Shown here: in pieces, positions 1-8,141 of the stretch | Position numbering within the stretch: position 1 is the stretch's first letter | Layout: each line of letters starts with the position of its first letter | Source of the DNA: Vibrio xiamenensis | GTDB lineage: Bacteria > Pseudomonadota > Gammaproteobacteria > Enterobacterales > Vibrionaceae | DNA: 64,000 nucleotides | Assembly: GCF_900100015.1 (NCBI RefSeq) | Contig: NZ_FNDD01000005.1 | Location: 62,001-126,000, forward strand | Direction of reading: 5' to 3' | The notes under the pieces: generated by a model | What the model was told of the DNA's origin: nothing | Databases searched by the model: none | What the model saw: only the letters and a program-made list of their open reading frames with translations | Translations under genes and position numbers: made by a program

Positions 1-111
1 CACCGAATGCTGTGAAAAAACAATCACAGTCACTATTGTCCAACATACAACGGTTGCAGGTAGGATGATTAGAAACCACGGCCAAAACTGCTTATACCAA
101 GGCTTTACCAT
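1..111 (-). CDS. ccoH: FixH/CcoH family protein, cut by the left edge
   Basis: Only the first 37 codons are inside the window, from an ATG at 111 reading leftward. The peptide starts MVKPWYKQFWPWFLI and continues as one hydrophobic membrane segment, which is the typical N-terminus of FixH/CcoH proteins. These small anchored proteins help assemble or stabilise cbb3 cytochrome oxidase, and the gene follows ccoP by about 70 bases on the same strand, as expected for the cco-fix cluster. The family call rests on a short fragment plus context; the rest of the protein cannot be checked here. Confidence 0.72.
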   Translation of the reverse strand, partial: MVKPWYKQFWPWFLIILPATVVCWTIVTVIVFSQHSV

Positions 112-135
112 AAAAATGTTCTCAACTAAGAAAGG

Positions 136-166
136 AATAAAACAACCAGCCCCATGAAGGGGCTGG
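136..166 (-). terminator. Hairpin between ccoP and ccoH
   Basis: On the minus strand CCAGCCCC and GGGGCTGG form a perfect 8-bp GC-rich stem with a 5-base loop, followed by a broken T tract (TTGTTTTATT). It lies between ccoP and ccoH, so it may end most oxidase transcripts, stabilise their 3' end, or only reduce read-through into ccoH. Confidence 0.6.
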
Positions 167-180
167 AGAAAAGAGCAGGG

Positions 181-1161
181 TTATTGCTCTTCAGTGTTAC
201 TTAAGCTCCAAACATACGATGCAACCAGCTGGATTTTATCTTCGCCAAGAATGTCTTTCCAAGCTGGCATAACACCAGAACGTCCGTTCATCACGGTTTC
301 GGTGACATCAGCGCGAGTTCCACCGAACAACCAATCACGATCGGTTAGATCAGGCGCACCAACCGCAGGGTTACCTTTACCATCCGTACCATGACATGCG
401 GCGCACACAACAAAGCGTTTTTTACCTGCTTCAGCTTCTCGAGCGTTCACTTTACGTCCGGATAGGCTAAGAGCATAGCTAACAACTTCTGTCACACCAT
501 GTTCGCCAAGAGCATCTTTCCAAGCCGGCATCTGACCAATACGACCGTGAGTAATCGTCGTTACAATCGCTTGAGGTTCGCCACCATAAAGCCATGCTTT
601 ATCGGTCAAATTAGGAAAACCTTTTTGCCCTCGAGCATCGGAACCATGACATTGCGAACAGTTTTGTAAAAACAAACGTTGACCGACTTTTACCGCTTCA
701 GGGTCCGAGGCGATGTCAGGAATTGGGCGCAGCTCATTTGTACCTTCAACATAGGCCAATTTCTTAAATGCTTCGCCAAAATAGGCATCAGCATCATCAA
801 GCTCTTTGGCATATTGAACCAGCAATTTATCCTGTTGCGCTTTAGCAATGGAGGCTTTTGATTCAGCCAAAGAACGCACCGTTTGATCTGAGCTTTGCCA
901 ACCCAGTAAGCCTTTAAAATTACCAAGACCTGGATAGAGAGCAAGATAGGTGGCCGCGATAATAAACGTACCAATGAACAGGTAAGTCCACCATTTCGGC
1001 AGCGGGTTATTAATTTCACGAATACCGTCATATTCATGGCCCATGTCCTGGCCTTCTTCGACACCCATTTTGTCTTTCAGACACCATGCAAGCAGCGCCG
1101 CACATCCAAGCAAGGTTCCAACCGTTATGACGATAATCCACAGACTCCAAAACGTTGTCAT
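181..1161 (-). CDS. ccoP: cbb3-type cytochrome c oxidase subunit III (dihaem c)
   Basis: The protein (326 aa) is the dihaem cytochrome c subunit that takes electrons into the cbb3 terminal oxidase, a high-oxygen-affinity proton pump of the inner membrane. Two membrane segments near the N-terminus (about residues 5-27 and 58-78) precede a periplasmic part with two haem-c motifs, CSQCH at 168-172 and CAACH at 253-257. Both lie in cytochrome c domains with later methionine ligands in GQMPAWKD and GVMPAWKD. Its start overlaps the ccoQ end by 4 bases, indicating translational coupling. Order and length fit standard CcoP. Confidence 0.96.
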   Translation of the reverse strand: MTTFWSLWIIVITVGTLLGCAALLAWCLKDKMGVEEGQDMGHEYDGIREINNPLPKWWTYLFIGTFIIAATYLALYPGLGNFKGLLGWQSSDQTVRSLAESKASIAKAQQDKLLVQYAKELDDADAYFGEAFKKLAYVEGTNELRPIPDIASDPEAVKVGQRLFLQNCSQCHGSDARGQKGFPNLTDKAWLYGGEPQAIVTTITHGRIGQMPAWKDALGEHGVTEVVSYALSLSGRKVNAREAEAGKKRFVVCAACHGTDGKGNPAVGAPDLTDRDWLFGGTRADVTETVMNGRSGVMPAWKDILGEDKIQLVASYVWSLSNTEEQ

Positions 1162-1340
1162 TGCTTAGTCACTCCTTGTTTATGAGAGGGGCTTGGTACT
1201 TCATCATCAAAAATCATTTTGGCGTCTTGTTCGAAGCGCTCTTTACGGCTTTTGCCGAATGCCCACCAAACGACGCCAAAGAAACTGATAAAAAGTACGA
1301 TGGTCCAGATACTGTGAATTGTTCCAATGTCCATAACCAC
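1158..1340 (-). CDS. ccoQ: cbb3-type cytochrome oxidase small subunit CcoQ
   Basis: A 60-residue protein with a single membrane helix (about residues 8-28) followed by a charged tail. CcoQ proteins are small accessory subunits that stabilise the cbb3 oxidase core and are normally encoded between ccoO and ccoP, exactly as here. The gene ends within the ccoP start and begins 3 bases after ccoO, so it is tightly packed in the operon. Sequence is poorly conserved in this family, so position carries much of the weight. Confidence 0.9.
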   Translation of the reverse strand: MVMDIGTIHSIWTIVLFISFFGVVWWAFGKSRKERFEQDAKMIFDDEVPSPSHKQGVTKQ

Positions 1341-1343
1341 CTC

Positions 1344-1964
1344 TTATTTCATTGCATGACCAAGAGACTGTAGATAGGCAATCAGCGCGTCAATTTCCGC
1401 TTTGCCTTCAACGTCTTTTGTCGCGTTGTTAATTTGCTCATCCGTGTATGGCACACCAAATTTGTCGCGGAACAGCTCCATTTTCTGTTTGGTGTACTTC
1501 CCATCAAGTTGGTTTTCGGCCAACCATGGGAAGCCGGGCATATTTGATTCAGGAACCAATTCTCGAGGATCCATCAAATGCACGCGATGCCATTCGTCGG
1601 AATACCGTCCTCCGACACGAGCGAGATCAGGGCCAGTGCGTTTTGAGCCCCACAGAAACGGATGCTCCCACACGCTTTCGCCCGCAACGGAGTAATGACC
1701 ATAACGCTCAGTTTCAGAACGGAATGGACGAACCATTTGGCTGTGACAAACGTTACACCCCTCACGAATATAAATATCACGTCCTTCGAGTTGAAGCGCG
1801 GTATAGGGTTTTAAGTTTTCAACCGGCTCTGTGGTTTGCTTTTGGAAAATCAGTGGCGTAATTTCCACTAAAGCACCAAGACTTATCGCAAACACAATAC
1901 AGATAGCCAGAAGCCCAACATTGCGTTCGATGATTTCATGACGATTATTAGAATTAGAACTCAT
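1344..1964 (-). CDS. ccoO: cbb3-type cytochrome c oxidase subunit II (monohaem c)
   Basis: A 206-residue membrane-anchored cytochrome c of the cbb3 oxidase. One N-terminal membrane helix (about residues 15-36) is followed by a periplasmic domain with the haem-c motif CNVCH at 70-74. The downstream MPGFPWL supplies the probable distal methionine. It passes electrons from CcoP to the haem-copper subunit CcoN. It lies 14 bases after ccoN and 3 bases before ccoQ. Length and motif match the family. Confidence 0.96.
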   Translation of the reverse strand: MSSNSNNRHEIIERNVGLLAICIVFAISLGALVEITPLIFQKQTTEPVENLKPYTALQLEGRDIYIREGCNVCHSQMVRPFRSETERYGHYSVAGESVWEHPFLWGSKRTGPDLARVGGRYSDEWHRVHLMDPRELVPESNMPGFPWLAENQLDGKYTKQKMELFRDKFGVPYTDEQINNATKDVEGKAEIDALIAYLQSLGHAMK

Positions 1965-1978
1965 TACTCATCATCTCC

Positions 1979-3406
1979 TTATGCTGGTTCAGGAATAGCT
2001 TTAAGGCTATCTTTCGGGGCAGAAATGGTCTTATACGTGTTATAGGCCATTAAGAACATCCCACTTAAGAAGATAAACCCGCCGATAAAGCGCACCGTGT
2101 AAAACGGATACGATGCTTGAACCGACTCAACGAAGCTGTAAGTCAATGTTCCATCAGAGTTGACGGCGCGCCACATCAAACCTTGCATAACACCTGAAAT
2201 CCACATCGCAACGATGTACAGCACCGTACCGATAGTGGCTAACCAGAAATGCGCGTTGACCAAACCAACCGAATACATGCGTTGTTGACCAAACAAACGT
2301 GGAATGAGGTGATAAACCGAACCAATAGATACCATTGCAACCCAGCCCAATGCGCCAGAGTGTACGTGGCCTATTGTCCAGTCAGTATAATGGGATAGGG
2401 CATTGACGGTTTTTATCGACATCATCGGGCCTTCAAAGGTCGACATACCATAAAATGACAATGACACGATCAAAAAGCGTAAAATCGGGTCGTAGCGCAG
2501 TTTATGCCAAGCACCTGATAGCGTCATGATGCCGTTGATCATGCCGCCCCATGATGGCGCGAACAAGACGAGCGACATCACCATACCCAAAGATTGAGTC
2601 CAGTCAGGCAGTGCGGTGTAATGAAGGTGGTGAGGACCCGCCCAGATATACAAAGAGATTAAGGCCCAAAAGTGCACGATGGACAAACGGTAGGAATAAA
2701 CTGGGCGCTCAGCTTGCTTAGGTACGAAGTAATACATCATTCCAAGGAAACCGGCGGTTAAAAGAAAGCCTACCGCATTATGGCCATACCACCACTGAAC
2801 CATGGCATCCACGGCACCGGAATAGATGCTGTAGGATTTCATCGCAGACAGCGGAATTGCCATACTGTTAACAATATGAAGGACAGCCACTGTAATAATG
2901 AATGCGCCAAAGAACCAGTTTGCAACGTAAATATGCGACGTTCTGCGTTTAACGATGGTGCCAAAGAACACCACTGCGTAAGCGACCCAAACAACGGCGA
3001 TAAGAATATCGATCGGCCATTCAAGCTCCGCATACTCTTTACTGGTGGTATAACCCAAAGGCAAAGAGATAGCCGCAGACACAATAACGGCTTGCCATCC
3101 CCAAAACGTAAAGGCTGCGATTGGCCCACCAAACAAGCGAGTTTGACAGGTACGCTGTACCACGTAATAAGAGGTCGCAAACAATGCGCTGGTACCAAAG
3201 GCAAAAATAACGGCGTTTGTATGAAGTGGCCGCAGACGACTGTATGTCAGCCACGGCGTATCAAAGTTTAGCTGTGGCCAAACTAATTGAGCGGCAATCA
3301 AAACACCCACGCCCATGCCGACAATTCCCCACAAAATAGTCACGAGGGTAAACTGACGAACGACCGTATAGTTGTAGTTTTGCTCAAGCTGCGTTTCTTG
3401 GCTCAT
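1979..3406 (-). CDS. ccoN: cbb3-type cytochrome c oxidase catalytic subunit I
   Basis: The haem-copper catalytic subunit (475 aa) reduces oxygen to water with high affinity and pumps protons. About twelve hydrophobic segments are visible. Histidine clusters match the haem b, haem b3 and CuB ligands, for example [10 protein letters not shown] early, GPHHLHY in the middle and [10 protein letters not shown] late. An ATG two codons upstream (3412) is possible, but the GGAA motif is better spaced from 3406 and the resulting MSQETQLEQ start is the usual Vibrio form. It is the first gene of the operon. I looked for but did not see a clear FNR box upstream. Confidence 0.96.
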   Translation of the reverse strand: MSQETQLEQNYNYTVVRQFTLVTILWGIVGMGVGVLIAAQLVWPQLNFDTPWLTYSRLRPLHTNAVIFAFGTSALFATSYYVVQRTCQTRLFGGPIAAFTFWGWQAVIVSAAISLPLGYTTSKEYAELEWPIDILIAVVWVAYAVVFFGTIVKRRTSHIYVANWFFGAFIITVAVLHIVNSMAIPLSAMKSYSIYSGAVDAMVQWWYGHNAVGFLLTAGFLGMMYYFVPKQAERPVYSYRLSIVHFWALISLYIWAGPHHLHYTALPDWTQSLGMVMSLVLFAPSWGGMINGIMTLSGAWHKLRYDPILRFLIVSLSFYGMSTFEGPMMSIKTVNALSHYTDWTIGHVHSGALGWVAMVSIGSVYHLIPRLFGQQRMYSVGLVNAHFWLATIGTVLYIVAMWISGVMQGLMWRAVNSDGTLTYSFVESVQASYPFYTVRFIGGFIFLSGMFLMAYNTYKTISAPKDSLKAIPEPA

Positions 3407-3664
3407 TTGCATGCTTCCAAATTTGTAATTAACTAAGCTTTACTTCCAACACGACTCATGTCGTAATGCCACCCAAATTATCCAGAAAATCACGCTTATT
3501 CATGGAGTTAATTTTCCAAATCGATTTTAAAAAAAGCAGCATTTTCAAGCGATAACTATAATTCATTTAACATTTTAATGACAGGGCAGTAACCCTTACA
3601 AACGTTCTGGTTAAGGGCTTTTATGTCAAAACTTTGAACTTTGTTGCATGGAGACCGTAAATCA

Positions 3665-4039
3665 ATGCCAGTACAGAAGCTCACGCCAGCAAGGCTCACA
3701 CAAATCAGTATCATGTTAGCCATCTTAATTGCGGCATTTATTTGGCGAACGTATCAGCATCAACCCCAAACGACACCAAACAACACATGCGTGATTCAAG
3801 ACAAGCAATGCAGCAGCGATATTGCTCAAACTAAAATCCAGATAAAACAGATTGACGCACAGCACCTAAGGATTCTAAAACCAAGCTCGAACTGGAAACT
3901 GAATCGGTTCGGTAATGAACAGGTACAAGTTGACGCGCGAGACACGCATTGGAATATCACAACAAACGCCAAGCAGTTCAAGGTAGAGTTTCAAGCGCCA
4001 GACCAAACACAGCACGTCCTCAACATTTCTATGCCGTAA
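3665..4039 (+). CDS. Uncharacterised membrane-anchored protein next to ccoN
   Basis: A 124-residue protein of unknown function, transcribed divergently from the cbb3 operon. One membrane helix (about residues 14-29) is followed by a probably periplasmic domain of about 95 residues with two cysteines close together (CVIQDKQC) and beta-rich sequence. The ATG at 3665 follows GGAG by about 10 bases; a longer reading from a TTG at 3641 would place that GGAG inside the gene, so the shorter form is preferred. I do not recognise the family. A link to oxidase function is suggested only by position. Confidence 0.75.
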   Translation: MPVQKLTPARLTQISIMLAILIAAFIWRTYQHQPQTTPNNTCVIQDKQCSSDIAQTKIQIKQIDAQHLRILKPSSNWKLNRFGNEQVQVDARDTHWNITTNAKQFKVEFQAPDQTQHVLNISMP

Positions 4040-4066
4040 CGTGATTTACAAAAGCAAAACCAGGCG

Positions 4067-4113
4067 CCTAATAATCAGAGTGTGATTCGTAGATTAACAA
4101 ACTGATTATTAGG
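4067..4113. repeat. Perfect 12-bp inverted repeat after the ccoN-adjacent gene
   Basis: CCTAATAATCAG at 4067-4078 is repeated as CTGATTATTAGG at 4102-4113, with a 23-base spacer. Reading rightward it is followed by TATTTTAT, so it could act as a weak terminator for the upstream gene. Its position about 100 bases from the dif site is also notable. Confidence 0.55.
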
Positions 4114-4218
4114 TATTTTATGGTAAATAACAATTATGTTTAATGACAAAGGAAGAAATGAGGATAGAGGGACATGTATCAGCGTAAAAGGTAATGTTCT
4201 TATCTACATGGATATATA

Positions 4219-4246
4219 ATTTAACATAATATACATAATGCGAACT
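4219..4246 (-). other. dif1: dif site of chromosome 1 (XerC/XerD recombination site)
   Basis: Read on the minus strand the 28 bases are XerC arm AGTTCGCATTA, centre TGTATA and XerD arm TTATGTTAAAT. As I recall them, the E. coli dif arms are GGTGCGCATAA and TTATGTTAAAT around the same TGTATA, so the XerD arm and centre are identical and the XerC arm differs as in Vibrio dif1. XerCD resolve chromosome dimers here at division, under FtsK control, and filamentous phages of Vibrio integrate at this type of site. It lies in a gene-free stretch beside ccoN and close to matP, which fits a terminus. No second copy or phage remnant was seen. Confidence 0.9.
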
Positions 4247-4429
4247 AAGATTGCGGTAATTTGAGGCGCTGCTACGTGAAATCTGGCTGTGTTATCAGAG
4301 CTAGTCTGGATAGATTTTAAATACGGCGCTGTCGTTTGTAACAAATGGCTGTTTCGAACTGTGTGTTTGATTCTATGGATTGTCTGTTATGTTGGCTTTG
4401 TTTGAGATGGTTAGATTAGAAATCGAGTC

Positions 4430-4473
4430 AGGCTTTATGCTTGATGCTTGTTTTTTTACCTAGCGTAAAGCCT
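4430..4473 (-). terminator. Possible terminator of the DUF3634 gene
   Basis: AGGCTTTA at 4430-4437 and TAAAGCCT at 4466-4473 are perfect inverted repeats with a long spacer. They sit just downstream of the leftward DUF3634 gene. The spacer is long and the T tract is not ideally placed, so termination is only a suggestion. Confidence 0.35.
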
Positions 4474-4499
4474 TAACTCATTTTATTGCTTGGCATACA

Positions 4500-4814
4500 T
4501 CAATGGTGTTTAACGCGCTTGCCAGATGCACTGAATCCTTGATGAGGAAAGACATTTTTAATTCGCTGTTGTACTTTCTTGGGCATTTGCTTGGAAAATA
4601 CCAACTTAAACCCAGAGCGGCGCTGATACACTTTAAGATCGCCATCAAACGGCGTAACTTCTGCGATTTCTGCAACGTTGTGTTTAAACTTTGGCGGAAA
4701 ATGACCTTTTGATTTCGTTATGTGTCCATCTTTAAATTCAACTTTAAGTACCGGTCGGTCGACCACAAAAAGCCAGAAAATAACGATGGCGGCAATCAAA
4801 ATTACATACAACAT
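4500..4814 (-). CDS. DUF3634 family membrane-anchored protein
   Basis: A 104-residue protein with one N-terminal membrane helix (about residues 2-18) and a basic cytoplasmic domain (KVEFKDGHITKSKGHFPPKF). The pattern fits DUF3634, a small uncharacterised gammaproteobacterial family. It begins 24 bases downstream of matP on the same strand and probably shares its transcript. Function is unknown. The reading frame is well formed and the neighbours are conserved, so a real gene is likely. Confidence 0.8.
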   Translation of the reverse strand: MLYVILIAAIVIFWLFVVDRPVLKVEFKDGHITKSKGHFPPKFKHNVAEIAEVTPFDGDLKVYQRRSGFKLVFSKQMPKKVQQRIKNVFPHQGFSASGKRVKHH

Positions 4815-4838
4815 AACGATGTTCCTCGCTTAAATGGT

Positions 4839-5288
4839 TTAATCAGAAAGCAATTTGCTTAAGTCTTCTTTTAAACTGCTGACCGTTCGGCTGGCTTTTT
4901 CGCTACGAGATGCTTCTGAAAGCAGATATTCAATGGCATCTGATAAAGTACAGCCAAGTTCGTTCGCACGTTGAGAGAGTTTCTCCCATACACGGTAGTC
5001 TAAATCGATTGATTTCTTTTTAGTGTGAACTTGCTCAGCATTAAAGTGACGTTTTCGTTTGGCACGAATCGCTTGTTTGAGTTTATTGTTTAGCTCAAAC
5101 GCCATATGATTATCAATCCACTCGGTCACTTTGGTGGGCTCATGCTCGATTTCAACGAGAATTTTTATAGCAGCATCAGCTTCACTGGTATCGATATGGC
5201 GAGTGATGTTTTCACCCTCTTTCCATTTTTTTATCAGATACTTCCACTTCCAACCACATTCTAGGTTTTCGAGCTGTTGATATTTCAT
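4839..5288 (-). CDS. matP: Macrodomain Ter protein MatP
   Basis: A 149-residue DNA-binding protein that binds the 13-bp matS sites of the terminus, bridges Ter DNA and links it to the divisome through ZapB. The N-terminal helical domain (from MKYQQLENLECGWKWKYL) and the ribbon-helix-helix domain (about residues 85-130, with KKKSIDLDYRVWEKL) match MatP. The ATG at 5288 follows AAGGAA with good spacing; a longer frame to 5339 lacks such a site. It is divergent from lonH, the arrangement of E. coli matP-ycbZ-fabA. Five consensus matS copies are in this window. Confidence 0.95.
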   Translation of the reverse strand: MKYQQLENLECGWKWKYLIKKWKEGENITRHIDTSEADAAIKILVEIEHEPTKVTEWIDNHMAFELNNKLKQAIRAKRKRHFNAEQVHTKKKSIDLDYRVWEKLSQRANELGCTLSDAIEYLLSEASRSEKASRTVSSLKEDLSKLLSD

Positions 5289-5311
5289 GAGTGTGTTCCT
5301 TGATCCTTTGA

Positions 5312-5324
5312 GTGACAGCGTAAC
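5312..5324. promoter_or_regulatory. matS-like site just upstream of matP (one mismatch)
   Basis: GTGACAGCGTAAC matches the consensus GTGACRNYGTCAC at all but one position. It is centred about 30 bases upstream of the matP start codon, where a bound MatP could affect its own promoter. Autoregulation is inference only. Confidence 0.4.
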
Positions 5325-5445
5325 CCAGACAACTGTCAACTACAATTTTTTTTGGTTAAAACTAGATGGAGATCATTAGCTCTATGCCCTGTCTCCCTTT
5401 TTCTATATAATTTGCCCCCTTTATAAAGCAATCAGTTACTGTTCG

Positions 5446-7092
5446 ATGAACCAAGAGACCTGGCATTCCCTCGTACCTAATTACGACATTTACGAAAAAA
5501 AAATTAATCAAGTTAGCGAGTTAGCATCGCCCAGTTTTTGGTGTGCTCAAAAACGTCTCCAGCAATCGTTGTCGGCATTTGTAAACAGCAACGCTTCAAA
5601 GATTTGTTTAGTTAACGCGCCAGATAACGCCTTGTACCGCCGTTTGATCTGCTCTCAGCTACAGACATTCACCAGTGCGCCGGTGTTGACAACAGAGTCC
5701 CAAAATATCCAAGACATACTCGGTCATTACTCGGCATCCGAAACGGGTGAACTCAATGTCTATCGGCCTGGTTTATTCGTCGATGCACAAAATGGCTTTC
5801 TTATAGTATCTGCGACCCTTTTGCTCAAAAACGGTGATAATTGGCCACATATAAAAGCGGCGTTAATGCAAAATGAATTAAGTCCGTTATCCATCAACAA
5901 GAACTTGCTTGCGAATCCAATTACAGAAACCACAAGCGCCAAAATCTTGGTTGTGGGCGATCGCAATCAACTCGCCGATCTCGATTTTATTGAGCCTGAT
6001 TTATTAACTGGGTTTGGTATGTTCGGCGAGATGGAGCTTGAACTTGCGCTGAATGAACAGTCGATTGATGATTATTTAAGTTTTGTGAAATGGTTGGAAT
6101 GTGAGTATCAATTGCCAACCTTGGGTTCAAGTGCCATTCAGGCGCTAATGAGCGCCAGTGCAAGGTTTAGCGAAGATCAAAATTACATGTCGCTGGATGT
6201 ATTTTGGAATCGCGCATTACTCACCGAAGCGTCGGTTTTGGCAACGGATAAACTACAGCTTGATGCCCTTGCGATAGAAACTGCACTCGATAAACGTTAC
6301 CAGCGAGAGAATTATCTTCCTGAACGTGCTCTTTCAGATATCTTAGATGGCCAAGTGATTATCGAAACTGACGGAGAGCGCGTCGGACAAGTCAATGGTT
6401 TAACGGTAGTTGATATTCCTGGGCATCCGTTAGCATACGGTGAACCAGCGCGTATTTCGTGCGTCATTCATTTCGGTGACGGTGATATTGCCGATGTAGA
6501 ACGAAAAGCAGAGCTTGGCGGTAATCTCCACGCAAAAGGCATGATGATCATGCAAGCATTTGTCAGCAGTGAGCTTAATCTTGATGAACCATTACCCTAC
6601 TCGGCTTCCGTGGTTTTTGAGCAGTCTTATTGCGAAGTTGACGGTGACAGTGCATCGCTGGCTGAACTATGCAGCTTTGTGAGTGCGCTCTCTGAGTACC
6701 CTATTAATCAGCAAATTGCCGTTACTGGTGCAGTTGACCAGTTTGGCCGTGTACAAGCCGTTGGTGGCCTAAACGAAAAAATCGAAGGTTTCTACCGCGT
6801 TTGCCAGTATCAAGGCTTCACTGGTCAGCAAGGCGTGATATTACCTAAATCTAACTTGAAGCATTTGGCACTTAATAAAGATGTCATCCATAGTATCAAG
6901 AATGGCGACTTTCATATTTGGTCGGTTTCTCATGTTGATGAAGCCATCCCATTAATTATGGGTAAACCGTTTCGCGGTGAAGATGAATCGAGTGTGATAA
7001 GTAAAATCGCAGAACGTATTGAAAACTATGAAAAGCATGAACATCCTCCTACTATTGTGGAACATATCAAAAACTGGTTCGTTAAGCACTGA
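5446..7092 (+). CDS. lonH: Lon-like protease LonH (YcbZ family)
   Basis: A 548-residue relative of Lon proteases. The C-terminal peptidase domain has the serine-lysine dyad: serine in GDSAS at residue 402 and lysine in GGLNEKIEG at residue 445, 43 residues apart as in Lon. The N-terminal half is divergent, and I see no Walker A motif, so ATP-driven unfolding is doubtful; this agrees with E. coli YcbZ. The gene is divergent from matP, and its stop codon lies within the fabA control region. The start ATG lacks a strong ribosome-binding site. Physiological substrates are unknown to me. Confidence 0.88.
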   Translation: MNQETWHSLVPNYDIYEKKINQVSELASPSFWCAQKRLQQSLSAFVNSNASKICLVNAPDNALYRRLICSQLQTFTSAPVLTTESQNIQDILGHYSASETGELNVYRPGLFVDAQNGFLIVSATLLLKNGDNWPHIKAALMQNELSPLSINKNLLANPITETTSAKILVVGDRNQLADLDFIEPDLLTGFGMFGEMELELALNEQSIDDYLSFVKWLECEYQLPTLGSSAIQALMSASARFSEDQNYMSLDVFWNRALLTEASVLATDKLQLDALAIETALDKRYQRENYLPERALSDILDGQVIIETDGERVGQVNGLTVVDIPGHPLAYGEPARISCVIHFGDGDIADVERKAELGGNLHAKGMMIMQAFVSSELNLDEPLPYSASVVFEQSYCEVDGDSASLAELCSFVSALSEYPINQQIAVTGAVDQFGRVQAVGGLNEKIEGFYRVCQYQGFTGQQGVILPKSNLKHLALNKDVIHSIKNGDFHIWSVSHVDEAIPLIMGKPFRGEDESSVISKIAERIENYEKHEHPPTIVEHIKNWFVKH

Positions 7093-7104
7093 TCGGAGTT
7101 GTTT
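7088..7104 (+). promoter_or_regulatory. FadR-like site in the fabA promoter
   Basis: ACTGATCGGAGTTGTTT closely resembles the FadR site of E. coli fabA as I remember it (CTGATCGGACTTGTT). It overlaps the lonH stop codon and the proposed fabA -35. FadR activates fabA in E. coli when bound upstream of the promoter. Confidence 0.65.
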
Positions 7105-7127
7105 AGCTTACACGTGTTCACTAACAT
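7099..7127 (+). promoter_or_regulatory. Proposed fabA promoter
   Basis: TTGTTT (7099-7104) and TAACAT (7122-7127) are separated by 17 bases, a normal sigma-70 spacing. The arrangement with FadR-like and FabR-like sites copies the E. coli fabA layout. Confidence 0.55.
7105..7122 (+). promoter_or_regulatory. FabR-like operator in the fabA promoter
   Basis: AGCTTACACGTGTTCACT is an imperfect palindrome around ACACGTGT and resembles the FabR operator of E. coli fabA (AGCGTACACGTGTT as I recall). It fills the spacer between the proposed -35 and -10, where a repressor would block transcription. Confidence 0.6.
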
Positions 7128-7157
7128 GCTGCTATCAAAACTTGGAGTAAGCGAATA

Positions 7158-7676
7158 ATGCAAAACAGACGTGAATCATACAATCGTGACGATCTACTAG
7201 CCTCAAGCCAAGGTGAACTTTTTGGCCCAGGTTATCCTCAACTTCCAGCACCAAACATGTTGATGATGGATCGTATTAGCAAGATGTCTGAAACTGAAGG
7301 CGAATTCGGTAAAGGTCTTATCCTAGCAGAATTAGATATCACACCAGATTTGTGGTTCTTTGACTGTCACTTCCCTGGAGACCCAGTAATGCCGGGCTGC
7401 TTGGGTCTTGATGCTATGTGGCAATTAGTTGGCTTCTTCCTTGGTTGGGTTGGCGGCAAAGGTAAAGGCCGTGCTCTGGGTGTTGGCGAAGTAAAATTCA
7501 CCGGTCAAATTCTCCCTACGGCGAAAAAAGTCACTTACGAAATCAATATGAAGCGCGTTGTGAACCGTAAATTAGTGATGGGCCTAGCCGATGGCCGCGT
7601 GTTAGTGGATGGAAAAGAAATCTACGTAGCGAAAGACTTAAAAGTCGGTCTTTTCCAAGATACTTCTGCGTTTTAA
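7158..7676 (+). CDS. fabA: 3-hydroxydecanoyl-ACP dehydratase/isomerase FabA
   Basis: A 172-residue cytoplasmic enzyme that dehydrates 3-hydroxydecanoyl-ACP and isomerises the product, the entry step to unsaturated fatty acids. The hot-dog fold is full length. The catalytic pair is at H71 (in [13 protein letters not shown]) and D85, the positions used in E. coli FabA. A GGAG motif precedes the ATG. It is monocistronic, with FadR- and FabR-like sites upstream and a clear terminator downstream. Confidence 0.98.
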   Translation: MQNRRESYNRDDLLASSQGELFGPGYPQLPAPNMLMMDRISKMSETEGEFGKGLILAELDITPDLWFFDCHFPGDPVMPGCLGLDAMWQLVGFFLGWVGGKGKGRALGVGEVKFTGQILPTAKKVTYEINMKRVVNRKLVMGLADGRVLVDGKEIYVAKDLKVGLFQDTSAF

Positions 7677-7694
7677 GCATTAACTGATTGATTA

Positions 7695-7719
7695 AGCGAC
7701 TCTTCTGAGTCGCTTTTTT
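7695..7719 (+). terminator. fabA terminator
   Basis: AGCGACTC and GAGTCGCT form an 8-bp stem with loop TTCT, followed by TTTTT, 18 bases after the fabA stop codon. Confidence 0.92.
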
Positions 7720-7756
7720 GTTACCAAGATAGTTAGTTATAGTGCATTAAAGTGTA

Positions 7757-7780
7757 TTTAAAAGCCCCTAATCAAGGGGC
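7757..7780 (-). terminator. rmf terminator
   Basis: On the minus strand GCCCC-TTGATTA-GGGGC is followed by TTTTAAAT, about 20 bases after the rmf stop. Confidence 0.75.
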
Positions 7781-7801
7781 AAATTGTATGTGGAGTAAAA
7801 G

Positions 7802-7975
7802 TTATTTATAGAGACCCATTTGTTTCTCTTCTCTAGCGTCGCGCCAGCCTCCTAACCAATATGATCGTGCATCCATCTGAGAATACGGGCAAGCTTCTAC
7901 AGAACGCCCATTGAGGCCAGCTTTATAACCTTGAGATTGAGCTCGCTCTAGGCGGTCACGCTTTTGTCTCTTCAT
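7802..7975 (-). CDS. rmf: Ribosome modulation factor
   Basis: A 57-residue basic protein starting MKRQKRDRLERAQSQGYKAG, a close match to Rmf. Rmf binds 70S ribosomes in stationary phase and pairs them into inactive 100S dimers. The conserved block WLGGWRDAR is present near the C-terminus. Two ATGs are adjacent (7978 and 7975); I chose the second because family members begin MKRQKRD, and the AGGA motif suits either. It stands convergent to fabA, as in E. coli. Confidence 0.95.
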   Translation of the reverse strand: MKRQKRDRLERAQSQGYKAGLNGRSVEACPYSQMDARSYWLGGWRDAREEKQMGLYK

Positions 7976-8088
7976 CATGTCATCCTCATACACTGTGATT
8001 TGTATATTACAAAATACTGTTACGAATTGATGGAGTTTTTGTGACTCCACAATTAAGGATCGATCATTTTTCGGTCTTTCTCAAGGCG

Positions 8089-8124
8089 AAAAAAAGCACA
8101 GATCCATTTTTGTGAACCTGTGCT
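8089..8124 (-). terminator. Terminator of the DUF3466 gene
   Basis: On the minus strand AGCACAG and CTGTGCT form a 7-bp stem with a 16-base loop, followed by TTTTTT. Confidence 0.8.
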
Positions 8125-8141
8125 CTAGATGAAAATTTGAC

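Larger units (their letters stand above)
4040..4499. other. Gene-free stretch around dif
   Basis: About 460 AT-rich bases hold no convincing gene in either direction. Contents seen are the 12-bp inverted repeat at 4067-4113, the dif site at 4219-4246, and a second inverted repeat at 4430-4473. The stretch from about 4250 to 4420 has no feature I can name; it contains two GGCGCTG words 67 bases apart but no integron attC or phage gene. Confidence 0.7.

Noticed and set aside
3413..3640. FNR (TTGAT-N4-ATCAA) site for the cbb3 operon
   Set aside because: Expected for ccoN, but no clear match was seen on either strand of the ccoN upstream region.
4250..4420. Integron attC-like or phage remnant next to dif
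   Set aside because: Two GGCGCTG words and some GTTTGTAACAAATGG-like sequence, but no complete attC structure and no phage gene.
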